A stretch of 17,520 nucleotides of DNA from Blastocladiella britannica (taxonomy: Eukaryota > Blastocladiomycota > Blastocladiomycetes > Blastocladiales > Blastocladiaceae), in NCBI GenBank assembly GCA_025349905.2, contig MU624742.1, positions 9,355 through 26,874 of the forward strand. Direction: 5' to 3'. The notes under the pieces were generated by a model that was not told where the DNA came from, ran no database searches, and worked only from the letters and a program-made list of their open reading frames with translations. Both the position numbers and the translations under genes were made by a program. Below are positions 1-11,500 of this stretch, in pieces (the first letter of the stretch is position 1; each line of letters begins with the position of its first letter).

Positions 1-2096
<2,096 letters not shown>

Positions 2097-2526
2097 TGCG
2101 TCATGTTGGTTAGCAGTTGATACTTCTTTTTATTTTCTTTCAAATTTCAAATGGATGGCAAACAATTTTTTATACTTTGCTGTTATCATATGTGAAGTGC
2201 CCTGCATGAGGGGGTGGGACTGCCGTTGCGAATGGCGAGTCAGCATTCAAAGTCGTTTGTCAGATTTTTTGAAGAGTGACGTGATAGCCGGCGGAAAGAT
2301 CAGAGCGCACGCAGGACAGCGAAAAGTTCCTTTCAAAAACCTCGCCAGTGTCACCTCGTTTATATCCGGCCCGACACGACCCGCTCACTTTTCGCACTCT
2401 CTTTCGAATCGAACGACGACCCGACATATTTTGTATAATACGCGTTCCCCTCGCACTCTATATCTCGTATTTCGCAAGAATCTCTCCAAGTGAAAAAAAA
2501 ACCCACAACAATCAAAAAAGAATAAA
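2097..2526. promoter_or_regulatory. UGM 3' region and RIB3 promoter
   Basis: This 430-bp stretch lies between two genes on the same strand. The left part is T-rich and should hold the UGM terminator, although I see no canonical AATAAA. The right part has pyrimidine-rich runs and TATA-like stretches (TATAATAC near 2434-2441, TATATCTC near 2460-2467), followed by an A-rich leader (2490-2526) ending at the RIB3 ATG. I see no coding potential or RNA gene here. Confidence 0.4.
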
Positions 2527-3528
2527 ATGGCCCAATCAAACGGAATCGCCCCTGCCGCCGCCGCATCGCCCGCTGACGGTGCCGTCGCGTTTGCACCCAT
2601 CGAAGAAGCCATTGCTGCCATTCGTACGCGTCAAACTTTCCCATTTTTTCGTTACTGTAATCGTGTCGCTGACAAACAAAATACATGTGGAATAGGTAAT
2701 GGCGAGTTTGTGATTGCCGTGGACGACGACGACCGCGAGAACGAGGGCGACCTTATCATTGCGGCCGAAAAGGTGACCGAGGCGCAGATGGCGTTTTTGG
2801 TGCGGTACACCAGGTGTGTACGCCCTTTTTTTTTTATTATTGGTGAGGCCTGCACATGCAACATGTGAAAGGACGCGACCACACAAAGGAAAGGTAACTG
2901 ACGCGCTATTGAACACCAGCGGTCTGATTTGCGCCCCGGCGCTCCCGTCGGTCTGCGACCGGCTGCGACTGCCGCTGATGGTGCCCGAGAACGAGTACAC
3001 GGAGCCTCTCCGGACAAAGTACACGGTGTCGATTGATGCGCGTGCCAGTGCGTCTTCTTCTTTCCATATTTCGGAGTCCCTTCTAACAACAACGAAATAT
3101 GGAATAGACACGACCACGGGCATTTCGGCGCACGACCGGTCGCTGACGGCTAACCTGATTGGATCGGCCGACTCGACCCCCGCCGACTTTATTCGTCCCG
3201 GACACATGTTCCCGCTGCGGTACGAGCCCGGAGGCGTGTTGGTGCGGCGCGGGCACACCGAGGCGTCGGTTGGTGCGTCTCCTTCACCATTTTCAACTCG
3301 TCGTGTATATTGATCCTATATGTTGTGACAGATCTCTGCCTCCTCGCGGGCCTGCAACCGGCGGCGGTGATTGCCGAACTGCAGCTGGATACGGGCAAGA
3401 TGATGCGCCGCGACGACTGCTTCGCGTTTGCGCAGCAGCACGGGATCAAGCTGGTCACCATTGACGACTTGGCCGCGCACATTCGGGCAAAGTGCGCGGC
3501 GGACGGGTCTAAGTGGATGTTTGCGTAA
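2527..3528 (+). CDS. RIB3: 3,4-dihydroxy-2-butanone 4-phosphate synthase
   Basis: This enzyme converts ribulose 5-phosphate to 3,4-dihydroxy-2-butanone 4-phosphate plus formate, supplying the four-carbon unit for riboflavin; it needs Mg2+. Exons are 2527-2623, 2696-2813, 2920-3047, 3108-3272 and 3332-3528, giving 234 aa (the yeast protein is 208). The extra length is an Ala/Pro-rich N-terminus. All four introns (72, 106, 60 and 59 nt) join in phase and restore family blocks: the acidic metal/substrate loop [11 protein letters not shown] (about residues 42-52), [33 protein letters not shown] and LAGLQPAAV. Introns 1-3 have clear CTGAC or CTAAC branch sites; the branch site of intron 4 is weaker. 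There is no GTP cyclohydrolase II domain, so the protein is monofunctional, as in fungi and unlike the fused bacterial or plant enzymes. Confidence 0.95.
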
Positions 3529-3710
3529 CATGTCCTAATTGTCTTTTTCTTACTTGATCACCTTCTCCTCCCCTCTCTGAATTGCGCGGATCCGCCTCTC
3601 TTGAAAGGAAGCGCAAATACTCAACCTTTTCTTTGAAGGGTGCATATAACGAACAAACCACAATCTCTTGACGCCGCCAACGACACACGAATACGCCAAC
3701 TGATCGCCAT
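3529..3710. promoter_or_regulatory. Short RIB3 terminator / downstream promoter interval
   Basis: 182 bp separate the RIB3 stop from the ATG of the next gene on the same strand. The first part is T-rich (TTGTCTTTTTCTTACTT around 3540-3556) and may serve in RIB3 3'-end formation. The rest must contain the promoter and leader of the 1405-aa gene, with a GTGCATATAACG stretch near 3640-3651 as a possible TATA-like element. No AATAAA was seen. Confidence 0.35.
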
Positions 3711-4474
3711 ATGGCATCGAAGAAGTCAAAGAAACTGGGCGCTGCCCAACGACAAGCCAACGTGACTGCTGCTGCTGCTGCTGCTGTTGGTGGTGGTTCG
3801 TCGGGTGGGAATTCGCCCTCGGTCGGAAATAAGGCCAATGGCCGACGCACTCCCTTGCCGCCTGTCCGGCCACCCGCGCCTACGCGTGCTCCTGCGCCTG
3901 CGCCTGCGCCAAAGCCCTCGACTCCTCGTGTCTTCGAGGTGTTTGACCTGGTCAGCGATTCCGACGAAGAAGCCGAGACGACTGCACTGGCAGCAGACAA
4001 CAACAACAACAACAACCACGCCAATGGAACGGTGCCCGTGCCGTCTGCTTCAGTGGCAGCCGCTACAGTGCCATCGATGCAACCACCGCCCGCCCCAACT
4101 GCAGCAGAAACAACGGAAATGGGAGCGCGTCCGCCAGCGACCACCCCCGCTGCCCACGCGCAGTCTCTCCCTGAGAACGTGATTGCGCAGCTCCAGCTCC
4201 TGCAACAGCTGCGCCTCGATCCCCTGTCGCTCGAGACACCATGCATTCGGACCTGGCTGCAGCTGTTTACGCGCGTGTGCACCCAATTCGACATCGGGCC
4301 AACGTATTTCCGGCACGCGGCGATGCTGTTTGCCAAGCCGCCTGTACTGCAGTGGCTGCTGACCACGCGGTCCCCATCTCCCAATAGATTGGTGGATGAA
4401 TGGACGTCGTGGATCGAGCCGCAACTGGTACTTCGGCTGTCTCGCAACATTGGTGCTGATGGTAGAGATCTCGC

Positions 4475-4510
<36 letters not shown>

Positions 4511-7500
4511 CTGGCAGACGATGCGCCAATTACCTGGGCAATCGGTCGCCGAGTTCTCGTTCGAGTGGGAGGCGGCGGTGGTGCTTGCTGGTGAGCGGGC
4601 CGACGACCGCGTGGGCGAGTTTATCGACAGCCTGCGCGATGAGATCCGTGCTCGCTTGGGCTGGTCGACAAAACTCAAGACCATGGCTGCTACCATAGAA
4701 CGGGCGGTCTGCGCCGAGTCCTCTGCTCCCTCCGCCAACGGCAGCGATGGCGGTGCTTTGCAACCTGGCACACGAAGCAGCCGGACCAGCAACGACGACA
4801 GTGAGGTCATGATGGACATTGACCCGGCACCGATTCCGAGTCCACCACGACCCCCTCCACCTGCTTCGAGGATGCGCGCTGTTGCTGTTACTCCGCCCAC
4901 GACGACTTACAGACGCACTGTGGCACCGGTCGCCGGCGACAGCGACAGCGACATTGAGATCATCTTTGACTCCGAAACCGTCTCGCCGGCGGCAATGCTG
5001 TCCGCTCTTCCTCCCGAGCCGCCAACGAACCTGGGCAGTAGTGTTCCGGCGCCAGTGCCGGCATCCACGTCGACCACTCTCGCGATGGTGCCGAGTGGGG
5101 CCAAGAAGCGGCAGCAGGCGGACCGATCGTCATCACCGCCGCCGCTACCACCGACGACACTGCCTCCGCAGCCGACACGTCGACCGACGACCGCCGAGCT
5201 GCGCCAAAAACTGCTGGCTGGCAAGCAAGGGAAAGCCTCCTCTTCGCCGATGACCGCCGTCAACGAGTCGAAGGGAGACCTTGTCACGCGCATGGCAAAG
5301 CGGATCAAGTTGGACGACGAGCTACCGCCGACGACCAGCGCTCTCATAGCACCGGTGGATGCTGTCCCTGCTGAACTGGTGGACGCCGTCCCCGCTGGCC
5401 CGATGATCTCGTTCCTGCAATCAGCGCCACCACCACCCGCGACCACGACCACCACTTCGGCGACGTTTGGCTCTCCAACGATCACGGACCACCAACTGAC
5501 CACCGTCCCCTTGGACCACATGACCCAGTCGACGACTGCAGCGCACTCGAGTCCCTTGATCATGTACCCTGCCAGTGGCCCGGCGTTGCACTCGTTTGGT
5601 CCGTACTCGGCCGCGCCGGTCCCCGAGCCCGTCTCACCGTCTGGCACTTCTGCGTCGCCGAACCTCAGCTTTGTAGGTGCTTCGTCCATGTACCGCACGC
5701 TCAGCGCACCGCAAATAACTGTTCCATCGGTTCCGTCGTCGGTTGGGCACGATATACCGCCGACTTTGCCGCCACCGCTGCAAGCATCTAGCTCGACCGA
5801 GAGCTTTAGCTTTGTTGGCCGCGGAATGACTGCGACAATGAGCGATTCAGGTGCTTCATCTTCGCCAGTCGTTTCGACTGCTCGCCCGACTGGCCTAAGT
5901 GCGCTGCTATCACGGACTGTTTCGGCGCCTCAGCCGCCGCCGCCGGCCATTGTCCCGATCATGTGGGACCTTCCCGATGGCTCCAATTCCAGTTCGAACA
6001 CTCTTCCTCCCAAGCCGGCCACAGCACCGGCACTGGCAGCGAATACAACAACAGCAACAGCAGCCGCGTCACCGATCGGTCAAGAAGTACCACCAGCAGC
6101 TGCTGCTGCCGAGCCCAGTATCTCGTTTATTGCACTTGCCGCTGCTTTGCCTCCGCGCACAAACGCCAACACCAGGACCAACTCGACTCCTTCCACCGCT
6201 CCTCCGCCCGCGAACCGAAGCACCGTCGTGGCCGCTGCGCCAGCCATGCCATCAGCAGCGACGGCAGCAACCGTGGCAAGTCGGTTCGTCCCTCCACCCC
6301 CACCAGCAAAAACCGCTTCATCGCCAGAAAGGACACGTCTCCCCCCGACCCCCTCTCCACTGGATGCCGACGAGCCCAACCGAGACGCCCGGACCTATCT
6401 CGACACGGCTGCTAGCCAGACGCAGATCGACTCGTACCGCCCTTCGGACCGGGGCCGGTCCCCACTGCCACTGCCGCCGTCGGTGCCGTTGAGTAGCAGC
6501 CGCACGCATAGCATGGACTCGTACTCGGCCTCAACCACGACGACAACGACATCAACGGGTCGAGGCCGCCGGCGGTCGCGGTCGTCGGACTCGCGGTCTC
6601 GCAGGCGGGAGTCTCGCAAGCGGTCTCGGTCGCGGTCACGTTCACGGCCGCGCTATCGGTCACGGCCGCGGTATCAGTCGCGGTCACGTTCACGGCCGCT
6701 CTATCGGTCGCGGTCGCGGTCGCGGTCACGAGGAGGAGGATCGTCGCGGCGCAACTCGAGCCATTCCAGGTCGACCCACAATTCCCGACCCGACGACCCC
6801 GCGCCGCCATCGGTCTCTCGTCGGACGTCGCCAACGCGGACTCGTCGTCGGTCGGCATCGCCTGTGCCGCCGGTTTCCACTCGATGGTCACGAGAACCAT
6901 CAGTCACCACGGTTTCTGCCACCACCGTCGCCACCGCCGCCGCCACCGTGATCGGGGCCGTCGCGCCCGTCCCTGCCGTCGCCGCCGCCGCTGGCCCGTT
7001 GCTCACGGTCCGATTCATCACCAACGAAATGCTAGCAGACCACAGTTCCAGCTACGGGCTCTGCGCCGTCGCCGACACCGTGCGGCCGTTACCGCGCATT
7101 CACCTGCGCGACCCTAAGATGACGTGCAAGCAGCTCGCCGATCTGGCCCAAGGCATGTTACTGCGAGCGACTCCAATCCGGATGTGGCTGTGCCACGTGC
7201 ACCCGCCCCGCCCACGGCGCGGCCCGGCTTTACCGCTCCGCATCACGCTGTCAGACGACTCGGTGGTGCCGCCGCGCGATTTGTGGATCCCCGTCATGGA
7301 ACTGGTGGCGCGCCGCCGGAACCAGTTTCCTGATCGGTTCTGGGGCCCCACCGCCGCCGCCGCCGCCGCGGGCGAGGCCGGCGCGGCCGGCGGTGGCGCC
7401 GAGGTGACGGTGTTTGCCGAGGACATGCCTTCGCTGACGACGCCGTTTCCGCCGCTGATCATCAGCAATGGCCAGCAGGGCGCGGGGTACCGGCGAGCGC

Positions 7501-7928
7501 CCAACTCGCTGGTGTTCTTGCGCGTTTCGCCTTCGATCCTGGCCCGGATCCAGACCGGGACCTGGCGACTTGCCGCGCCGCCGCCGCTGCTGCCCAACAA
7601 CGCCAGCACCCCGATCGACCCGCGAACCGACCCGTTCACGTGGCCCGTGGTCGCGGCGTGCTTTATTAACCGGGTCGTCGAGTCCTCGGCGGCGTTTGCG
7701 GCGATTGCGGCCGCGCTCCAGGACCCCGGCAGCGGCGCGGGCGGTGGGATCATCGATGATGGGACCGGCAAAGGCGCTGCCGCTGCTGCGCTGCCGCCAC
7801 CGCAGTACAAGCTGACGGTCGAGCCGCTGAACGGGTCGGGTCGGTTAGTCGCGTATGGTCCGAAGTCTCCACGTACCTGGGGCCCGCAGTTCGGGTCGGG
7901 CCACATTGTAAGGGTAGAGGACTCGTAA
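3711..7928 (+). CDS. Gag-like / SIM / RS / USP7-tail-like protein
   Basis: This is a single uninterrupted frame of 1405 aa; I cannot match it to a known protein. Residues 77-87 (VFDLVSDSDEE) and 415-422 (IEIIFDSE) look like SUMO-interaction motifs. Residues ~150-335 resemble a Ty3/Gypsy Gag capsid region: W-x-x-x-F-x-R near 182, LQWLL, then a ten-Gln tract (257-266), QSVAEFSFEWEAA, and FIDSLRDEIRARL (from 304). No CCHC knuckle, protease, reverse transcriptase or integrase follows. Residues ~340-950 are Pro/Ser/Thr/Ala-rich and probably disordered, with repeated SFVG (653-656, 700-703) and RT[L/V]SAPQ (662-668, 735-741) motifs. Residues ~950-1060 are an RS-rich tract. Residues ~1096-1405 resemble the first ubiquitin-like domains after the USP7/Ubp15 catalytic core (TVRFITNEML, RMWLC, SLVFLRV, SGHIVRVED). 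No USP catalytic domain is present. The coding frame is certain, the Gag-like call likely, the USP7-tail call moderate, and the function unknown. The lack of introns contrasts with its neighbours. Confidence 0.85.
4479..4508 (+). repeat. (CAG)10 polyglutamine tract
   Basis: Ten perfect CAG codons encode Q257-Q266 of the 1405-aa protein. The tract interrupts the Gag-like region between its two recognisable halves. A pure CAG run is prone to length change. Confidence 0.9.
6558..6740 (+). repeat. RS-encoding degenerate tandem repeat
   Basis: Imperfect repeats of units such as CGGTCGCGGTCACGTTCA encode Arg-Ser dipeptides and the longer unit R-P-R/L-Y-R/Q-S-R (about residues 950-1010). The DNA-level periodicity of 6 nt with a higher-order unit suggests recent expansion by slippage or unequal exchange. 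Confidence 0.8.
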
Positions 7929-7955
7929 TAAAAAAAAAATATATTTGGACCTTCA
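7926..7955. terminator. Tail-to-tail 3' ends, poly(A) signal over stop
   Basis: The stop of the 1405-aa gene (7926-7928) and the ATG4 stop on the other strand (7955-7953) are separated by 24 bp. An AATAAA at 7927-7932 overlaps the plus-strand stop codon and is followed by an A run and AT-rich DNA. Cleavage downstream of it would place the plus-strand mRNA end inside the ATG4 coding region. Confidence 0.6.
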
Positions 7956-10556
7956 ATCTTGCATTCCGTACCGCACCGCTCTTCCCACCGCTGCCGCTGC
8001 CGTCGCCTGGCTGCTGGTCGACCTTGGATTACCATTTCCTCCCTCATACGACGCACGAGCCGCCGCGACCGACGCTGCTGTCGATGGGAACCGTGACACC
8101 GGCGGCTGGTGCGGCCGCGCGAACCCAGGCGCCGGCAGCCCTGATGATCGGACCGGTAGCGGAGGGGCGGTTCCATTGCTACTTGTGCCAGCGGCCGGAG
8201 AATGCAGCGGCTGCTGCCGCGGGTTGGGTCTGGACTCGAGCATGGCGTATGGGTGGCGAGAGGCCGAGTTCGGATTTTGTGGGGGTGGGGGTACCGGTGG
8301 TGCGCGGCGAGGGGCCGGGGGAACAAGGTGAGGAGCGTCGCCACCGCCACCGATACCACATATGGGGATTCGTGTCGTGGACGGCGGCCGCGGCGGGATC
8401 GCGGGGGCGGCGGCAGTGGTCGTTGGGAGTGGGAGGAGCGAAGGCGGGGGCGGTGGTAGCGGTTGCAGTGGGGTTGACTCGCCGACCACGAGAAAGGTTG
8501 ACCCGAGCAGGGTCTTAGGACTTGGAGACGGCGACGACGACGAAGTTGCACGTTGCCGCTGCGGCGGCGGCGGCGGTCGCGGCGGCGGTGGTCGACCTTG
8601 GATCCGCGCATCGCACGCGTCGCCGTCGCTCTCGTCATCGCCCTCATCTTCGCCACCGTCGTCGTCCTCGTCCATGCTCACCACGCTCATTTCGCCATAC
8701 CCCCCAGTCCTCCTCCGCGGCGGCACCGTCGCCGACCCGACCGCCCGTGCCGTCCCCTTCTCCGACCCGTCGCGACTCGACCCGTCCGTCGACGACACCG
8801 GCCACGCGCACGTTTCCACGACCGAGAACAACGGGTCGATGTCGTCCCACGTGGCCGCCCTTACCACGAAATCGTCGAGCTCGCTGGCGTCCTGTAACAG
8901 GAACCCGAGCAACATGCATGGGTCCACTTTGGACACGGGCAGTGCGCGGATCTCGGTGGTGTGGAAATGCGGGTTGGGCACTTGTGCAGTGAAGGGCGGG
9001 ATGCGTTGGGGTAAGTGCGGGTCGAGGTAGAGTAAGTGGGGTTCGTCGGACGGGTCGGTTGGTGGAGGCGGCGATCCTGCTGCTGCTGCAGCCATGGGTG
9101 GTGGTGCTGTTGGCGTTGTTGGGGTTGTGAATGGGCTGCCGTCGGATGTGGAGGGATGATTGACCACGACCGACGACGCAAACAGAGACGACGATAAGTC
9201 AATATCGGACGACGCCGACGCTAGTGACGAGGATTGGCGGGACCAAGTGCCGCAGAAGAACAGGCTGGCGTCTTTTTTCCCCTACACATGTTCCGATACA
9301 ATGGAATGAGAATGGCCGTTACAAACGAAGAAAAAAACATGGACTACACGTACCCCAGCGCATCCAATAAACTGCGGCCACTGAAACACCTGCAACAGCC
9401 GCTTCACATGCCCCGCGCCGATTCGATCGAGCCCGAGCCGCACTGGAATCAGCAGCACCACGGGCGTCCACGAGACGGAACTGGTAGGGTCGCGCGCGCT
9501 CAATGCGACCGCGTCCTGCACGACCGTTGCGTCCCCGGCCACATGCAGCACCGCATTACTTCGCGCCTTCACTTCGGGCACATTCCCGATTCTCGCCAAT
9601 GCCCGCGCGACCGTGGTCGGCGAGTACCATGCCCCAATCGGCGCGCCCTCGACCGCACCCGCCTCGCATATCCTTGGTAACGACCATGGCCCGCCTTGGT
9701 GTTTGGGCGACTGCGGGTCGGCAAATAAGCCCAGAATGCGTGTGTACGCCGGCTCGTCTTTCTTGTACAGTGCAGGCGAAAGCACGTGGCCGAATCGAGC
9801 GACCAGCAGCGCGCGGGCCAATAGCATTTGACCGGTACGGTGCATGCATCCCCAGCCCGTATCGGCGCGTACCAGCCAGTGGGCGATGCTGGTGCGGTAC
9901 GTGAACCAGGGGAACGTGGACCATCGGGTGAGTAACGCCAGCGCGGTCTTTTCCGATTGGTGTCGCGATGCAGCGGCAGAAAGAAGCAGCGATTTGCGGC
10001 GCACGGTGGAAGTTGAGGTGACGGCTCTGCCACTCTCACTGGCCGAACTCGGTGGTGGTGGCAGCGGCGCGCTGGACGGCGAGTGTGCGAGAAGCGGCGC
10101 GGGACGCGGTGGCATGGGCACCGACTCAATGAACCGGAACTCGCCCTCGGTCTCAAGCTGAAAGACCTCGTCGGTTCCGGGACCACCGCACTCCACAATC
10201 ACGTGCGAGTCCGAGAGAGTCGTCGAGTCGTCCATGTCCTCGTGTTTCTGGTGGCTCAATCGCCTCCGCCGCTGCCGGTCGTCGTCTTCGTCATCGTGGT
10301 GGTCGTGGTGGTGGTGGTCAAAGTCGTCATCTTCCTCGGTATCGCTGGTTCCCAGTAACATCATACCACCACCATTGTGTGCAGATCGGCCAGGTGGGTG
10401 CGAGGATGCGAAAAAGGGGGAAGAGCCAGACGACGAGAAAGACGAAATGGATGGAGACCGCGATCCTCGACTCGAAGGAGCCGGCATCCCTGTTGATCTC
10501 TGCGCCGCTATTGGCATGTTGGAGGACCGTGGGGGCGAGAGCACTTCAAAGTCCAT
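7953..10556 (-). CDS. ATG4: ATG4 cysteine protease, oversized
   Basis: ATG4 trims the C-terminus of Atg8 to expose glycine and later removes Atg8 from phosphatidylethanolamine, so it controls autophagosome formation in the cytosol. The core model uses exons 10556-9354 and 9281-7953 around a 72-nt intron (GTACGT...TAG) that restores CAG-GKKDASLFFCG. This gives 843 aa, about twice the usual size. Visible motifs: PWFTYR, then DTGWGCM with the nucleophile C237, PVVLLIPVRLGLD, the catalytic pair D488/H490 in YLDPH, and the typical block VDPCMLLGFLL. A Ser/Thr/Pro-rich insert of about 60 residues lies between FFCGTW and YLDPH. A tail of roughly 290 residues, acidic then Pro-rich, follows the catalytic domain. 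The N-terminal ~200 residues are disordered with a His/Asp-rich patch, and the usual WxLG-type motif before the catalytic region was not found. The frame is open upstream to a possible splice acceptor at 10620, so the true start may lie in the exons at 10659-11425, giving a 1093-aa protein. Confidence 0.92.
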
Positions 10557-10658
10557 GGCCGTGTCTGTAGCTTTTCCATGCTGCGACGGAGTCTTCTGGT
10601 GTCGAATGTGCCTTGCCGACTGTGTATGTCATTGTTAAACAAAGGAAGGGCGCAATGC

Positions 10659-11425
10659 TCAATAAAAAGTGAGGCGAACCGAAGAAGACGCATTATCGAA
10701 TTCACCACTCGACTGCCGTGGTGGTGGGAGCACAGGCCCGCCACCACCGGGATGGCGTGGTACCGCACGGGTGGCAGGTACGCCGTTCGACAAGTCCGAT
10801 CGCACCACCGACTCGGTGAGATGCACCATGTCCACATCGGCACACAGCGACGCTGACAGTTGCTGCTGCTGCTGATCAGGTTGTGGCGGCGGCACTACGG
10901 AGGACGTGTGATGGGGTGGCGATGATGGCATGCTCAAATGTGTCCATGAAATGGCGGGTTGCCTCGATGGTGGAGGTGGGCCAGCGGAAGCCGGGGATGG
11001 AGTGTCCTCATTGACCACGACAAAGGGTTCCTTTTGCATGCTCGGGCTCGGGCTCGGTATCCGGTCATGGTTCGTAGGGGTGGTTGTGGTGGTCACCGTC
11101 ATCGTTGAAGAAGCGGCGGCAATGTGGGCGGCAATGGGCGCGAGCTCAGTGTGGGTGTCTGCGTATATACAAGTGTCCAGTCCCAGTCCAGTCCACAGTA
11201 GGAATGGATTCTCGTACCACCAAAGGCGTAAGGTACGGGGTCGCCGGCGATCCGCACCACGCCCGAGCCAACGCTGGTTAAGAGCGCGGCCGAGTACTCC
11301 CCAGCATTGGCCACGCGGTAGAGCCAGGCGCCGACGACAGCAGTGGCGGTCGAGGTGGTCAGTGCGGCGGCGACAGTGGGTGCAGCGGGCCAGGGTCGGT
11401 TATTACTGCTATTTTTGTTGTCCAT
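10659..11425 (-). CDS. 5' exons: ATG4 N-terminus or separate gene
   Basis: Two exons are supported, 11425-11218 and 11158 downward. They are joined in phase across a 59-nt intron (GTACGA...CAG), giving a protein that begins MDNKNSSNN. The first ~70 residues are folded-looking and hydrophobic (TAVVGAWLYRVANAGEYSA, RIAGDPVPYAFG); the rest is Pro/Ser/Thr-rich with five Gln. I do not recognise the family. Read straight on, the frame stops at 10661-10659 (about 236 aa). Alternatively, a 60-nt intron 10679-10620 (weak donor GTTCGC, acceptor CACAG, TTAAC branch-like site) joins phase 0 to phase 0 into the ATG4 frame at 10619 with no stop, making a single 1093-aa ATG4. I slightly favour the single-gene model: there is no poly(A) signal and only about 100 bp between this stop and the ATG4 ATG. 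The GTTCGC donor also fits uS4m intron 2. This is inference. Confidence 0.55.
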
Positions 11426-11500
11426 TTTCCTTTGAGCATTCGAGTCAACAAAGAGGGAAAGCTCTTCAACTCATTCGTTTCACTGTATTTTCTTGTTATA
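11426..11500. promoter_or_regulatory. 75-bp divergent promoter
   Basis: The ATG at 11425 (minus) and the otubain ATG at 11501 (plus) are separated by only 75 bp. The interval is AT-richer than its flanks, with TTTTCTTGTTATA immediately before the otubain start. Both transcripts must start within it or inside each other's leaders, so expression is probably linked. Confidence 0.5.

Noticed and set aside
3509..4900. 463-codon minus-strand frame
   Set aside because: It is a shadow of the Pro/Ala-rich 1405-aa gene and runs into the end of RIB3; Ser/Cys/Arg-rich and without motifs.
3711..7928. A complete LTR retrotransposon
   Set aside because: Only a Gag-like region is present. I found no reverse transcriptase, protease, integrase, primer-binding site or flanking long repeats, so an intact element is not supported.
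7100..8656. 518-codon open frame on the minus strand
   Set aside because: It overlaps the sense strand of the 1405-aa gene and another frame of ATG4. Its Arg-rich composition and lack of motifs mark it as a GC-driven shadow.
11160..11220. Alternative reading WYENPFLLWTGLGL across the proposed 59-nt intron
   Set aside because: It is open in a second frame and enters the next exon, but joining it upstream needs an Arg-rich stretch or a 26-nt intron. The GTACGA...CAG intron joins two well-coded frames in phase.
11218..11425. Flotillin/SPFH similarity of the N-terminal piece (YRVANAGEYSA)
   Set aside because: The resemblance is limited to a few residues, and the strands that should follow in an SPFH domain are missing.
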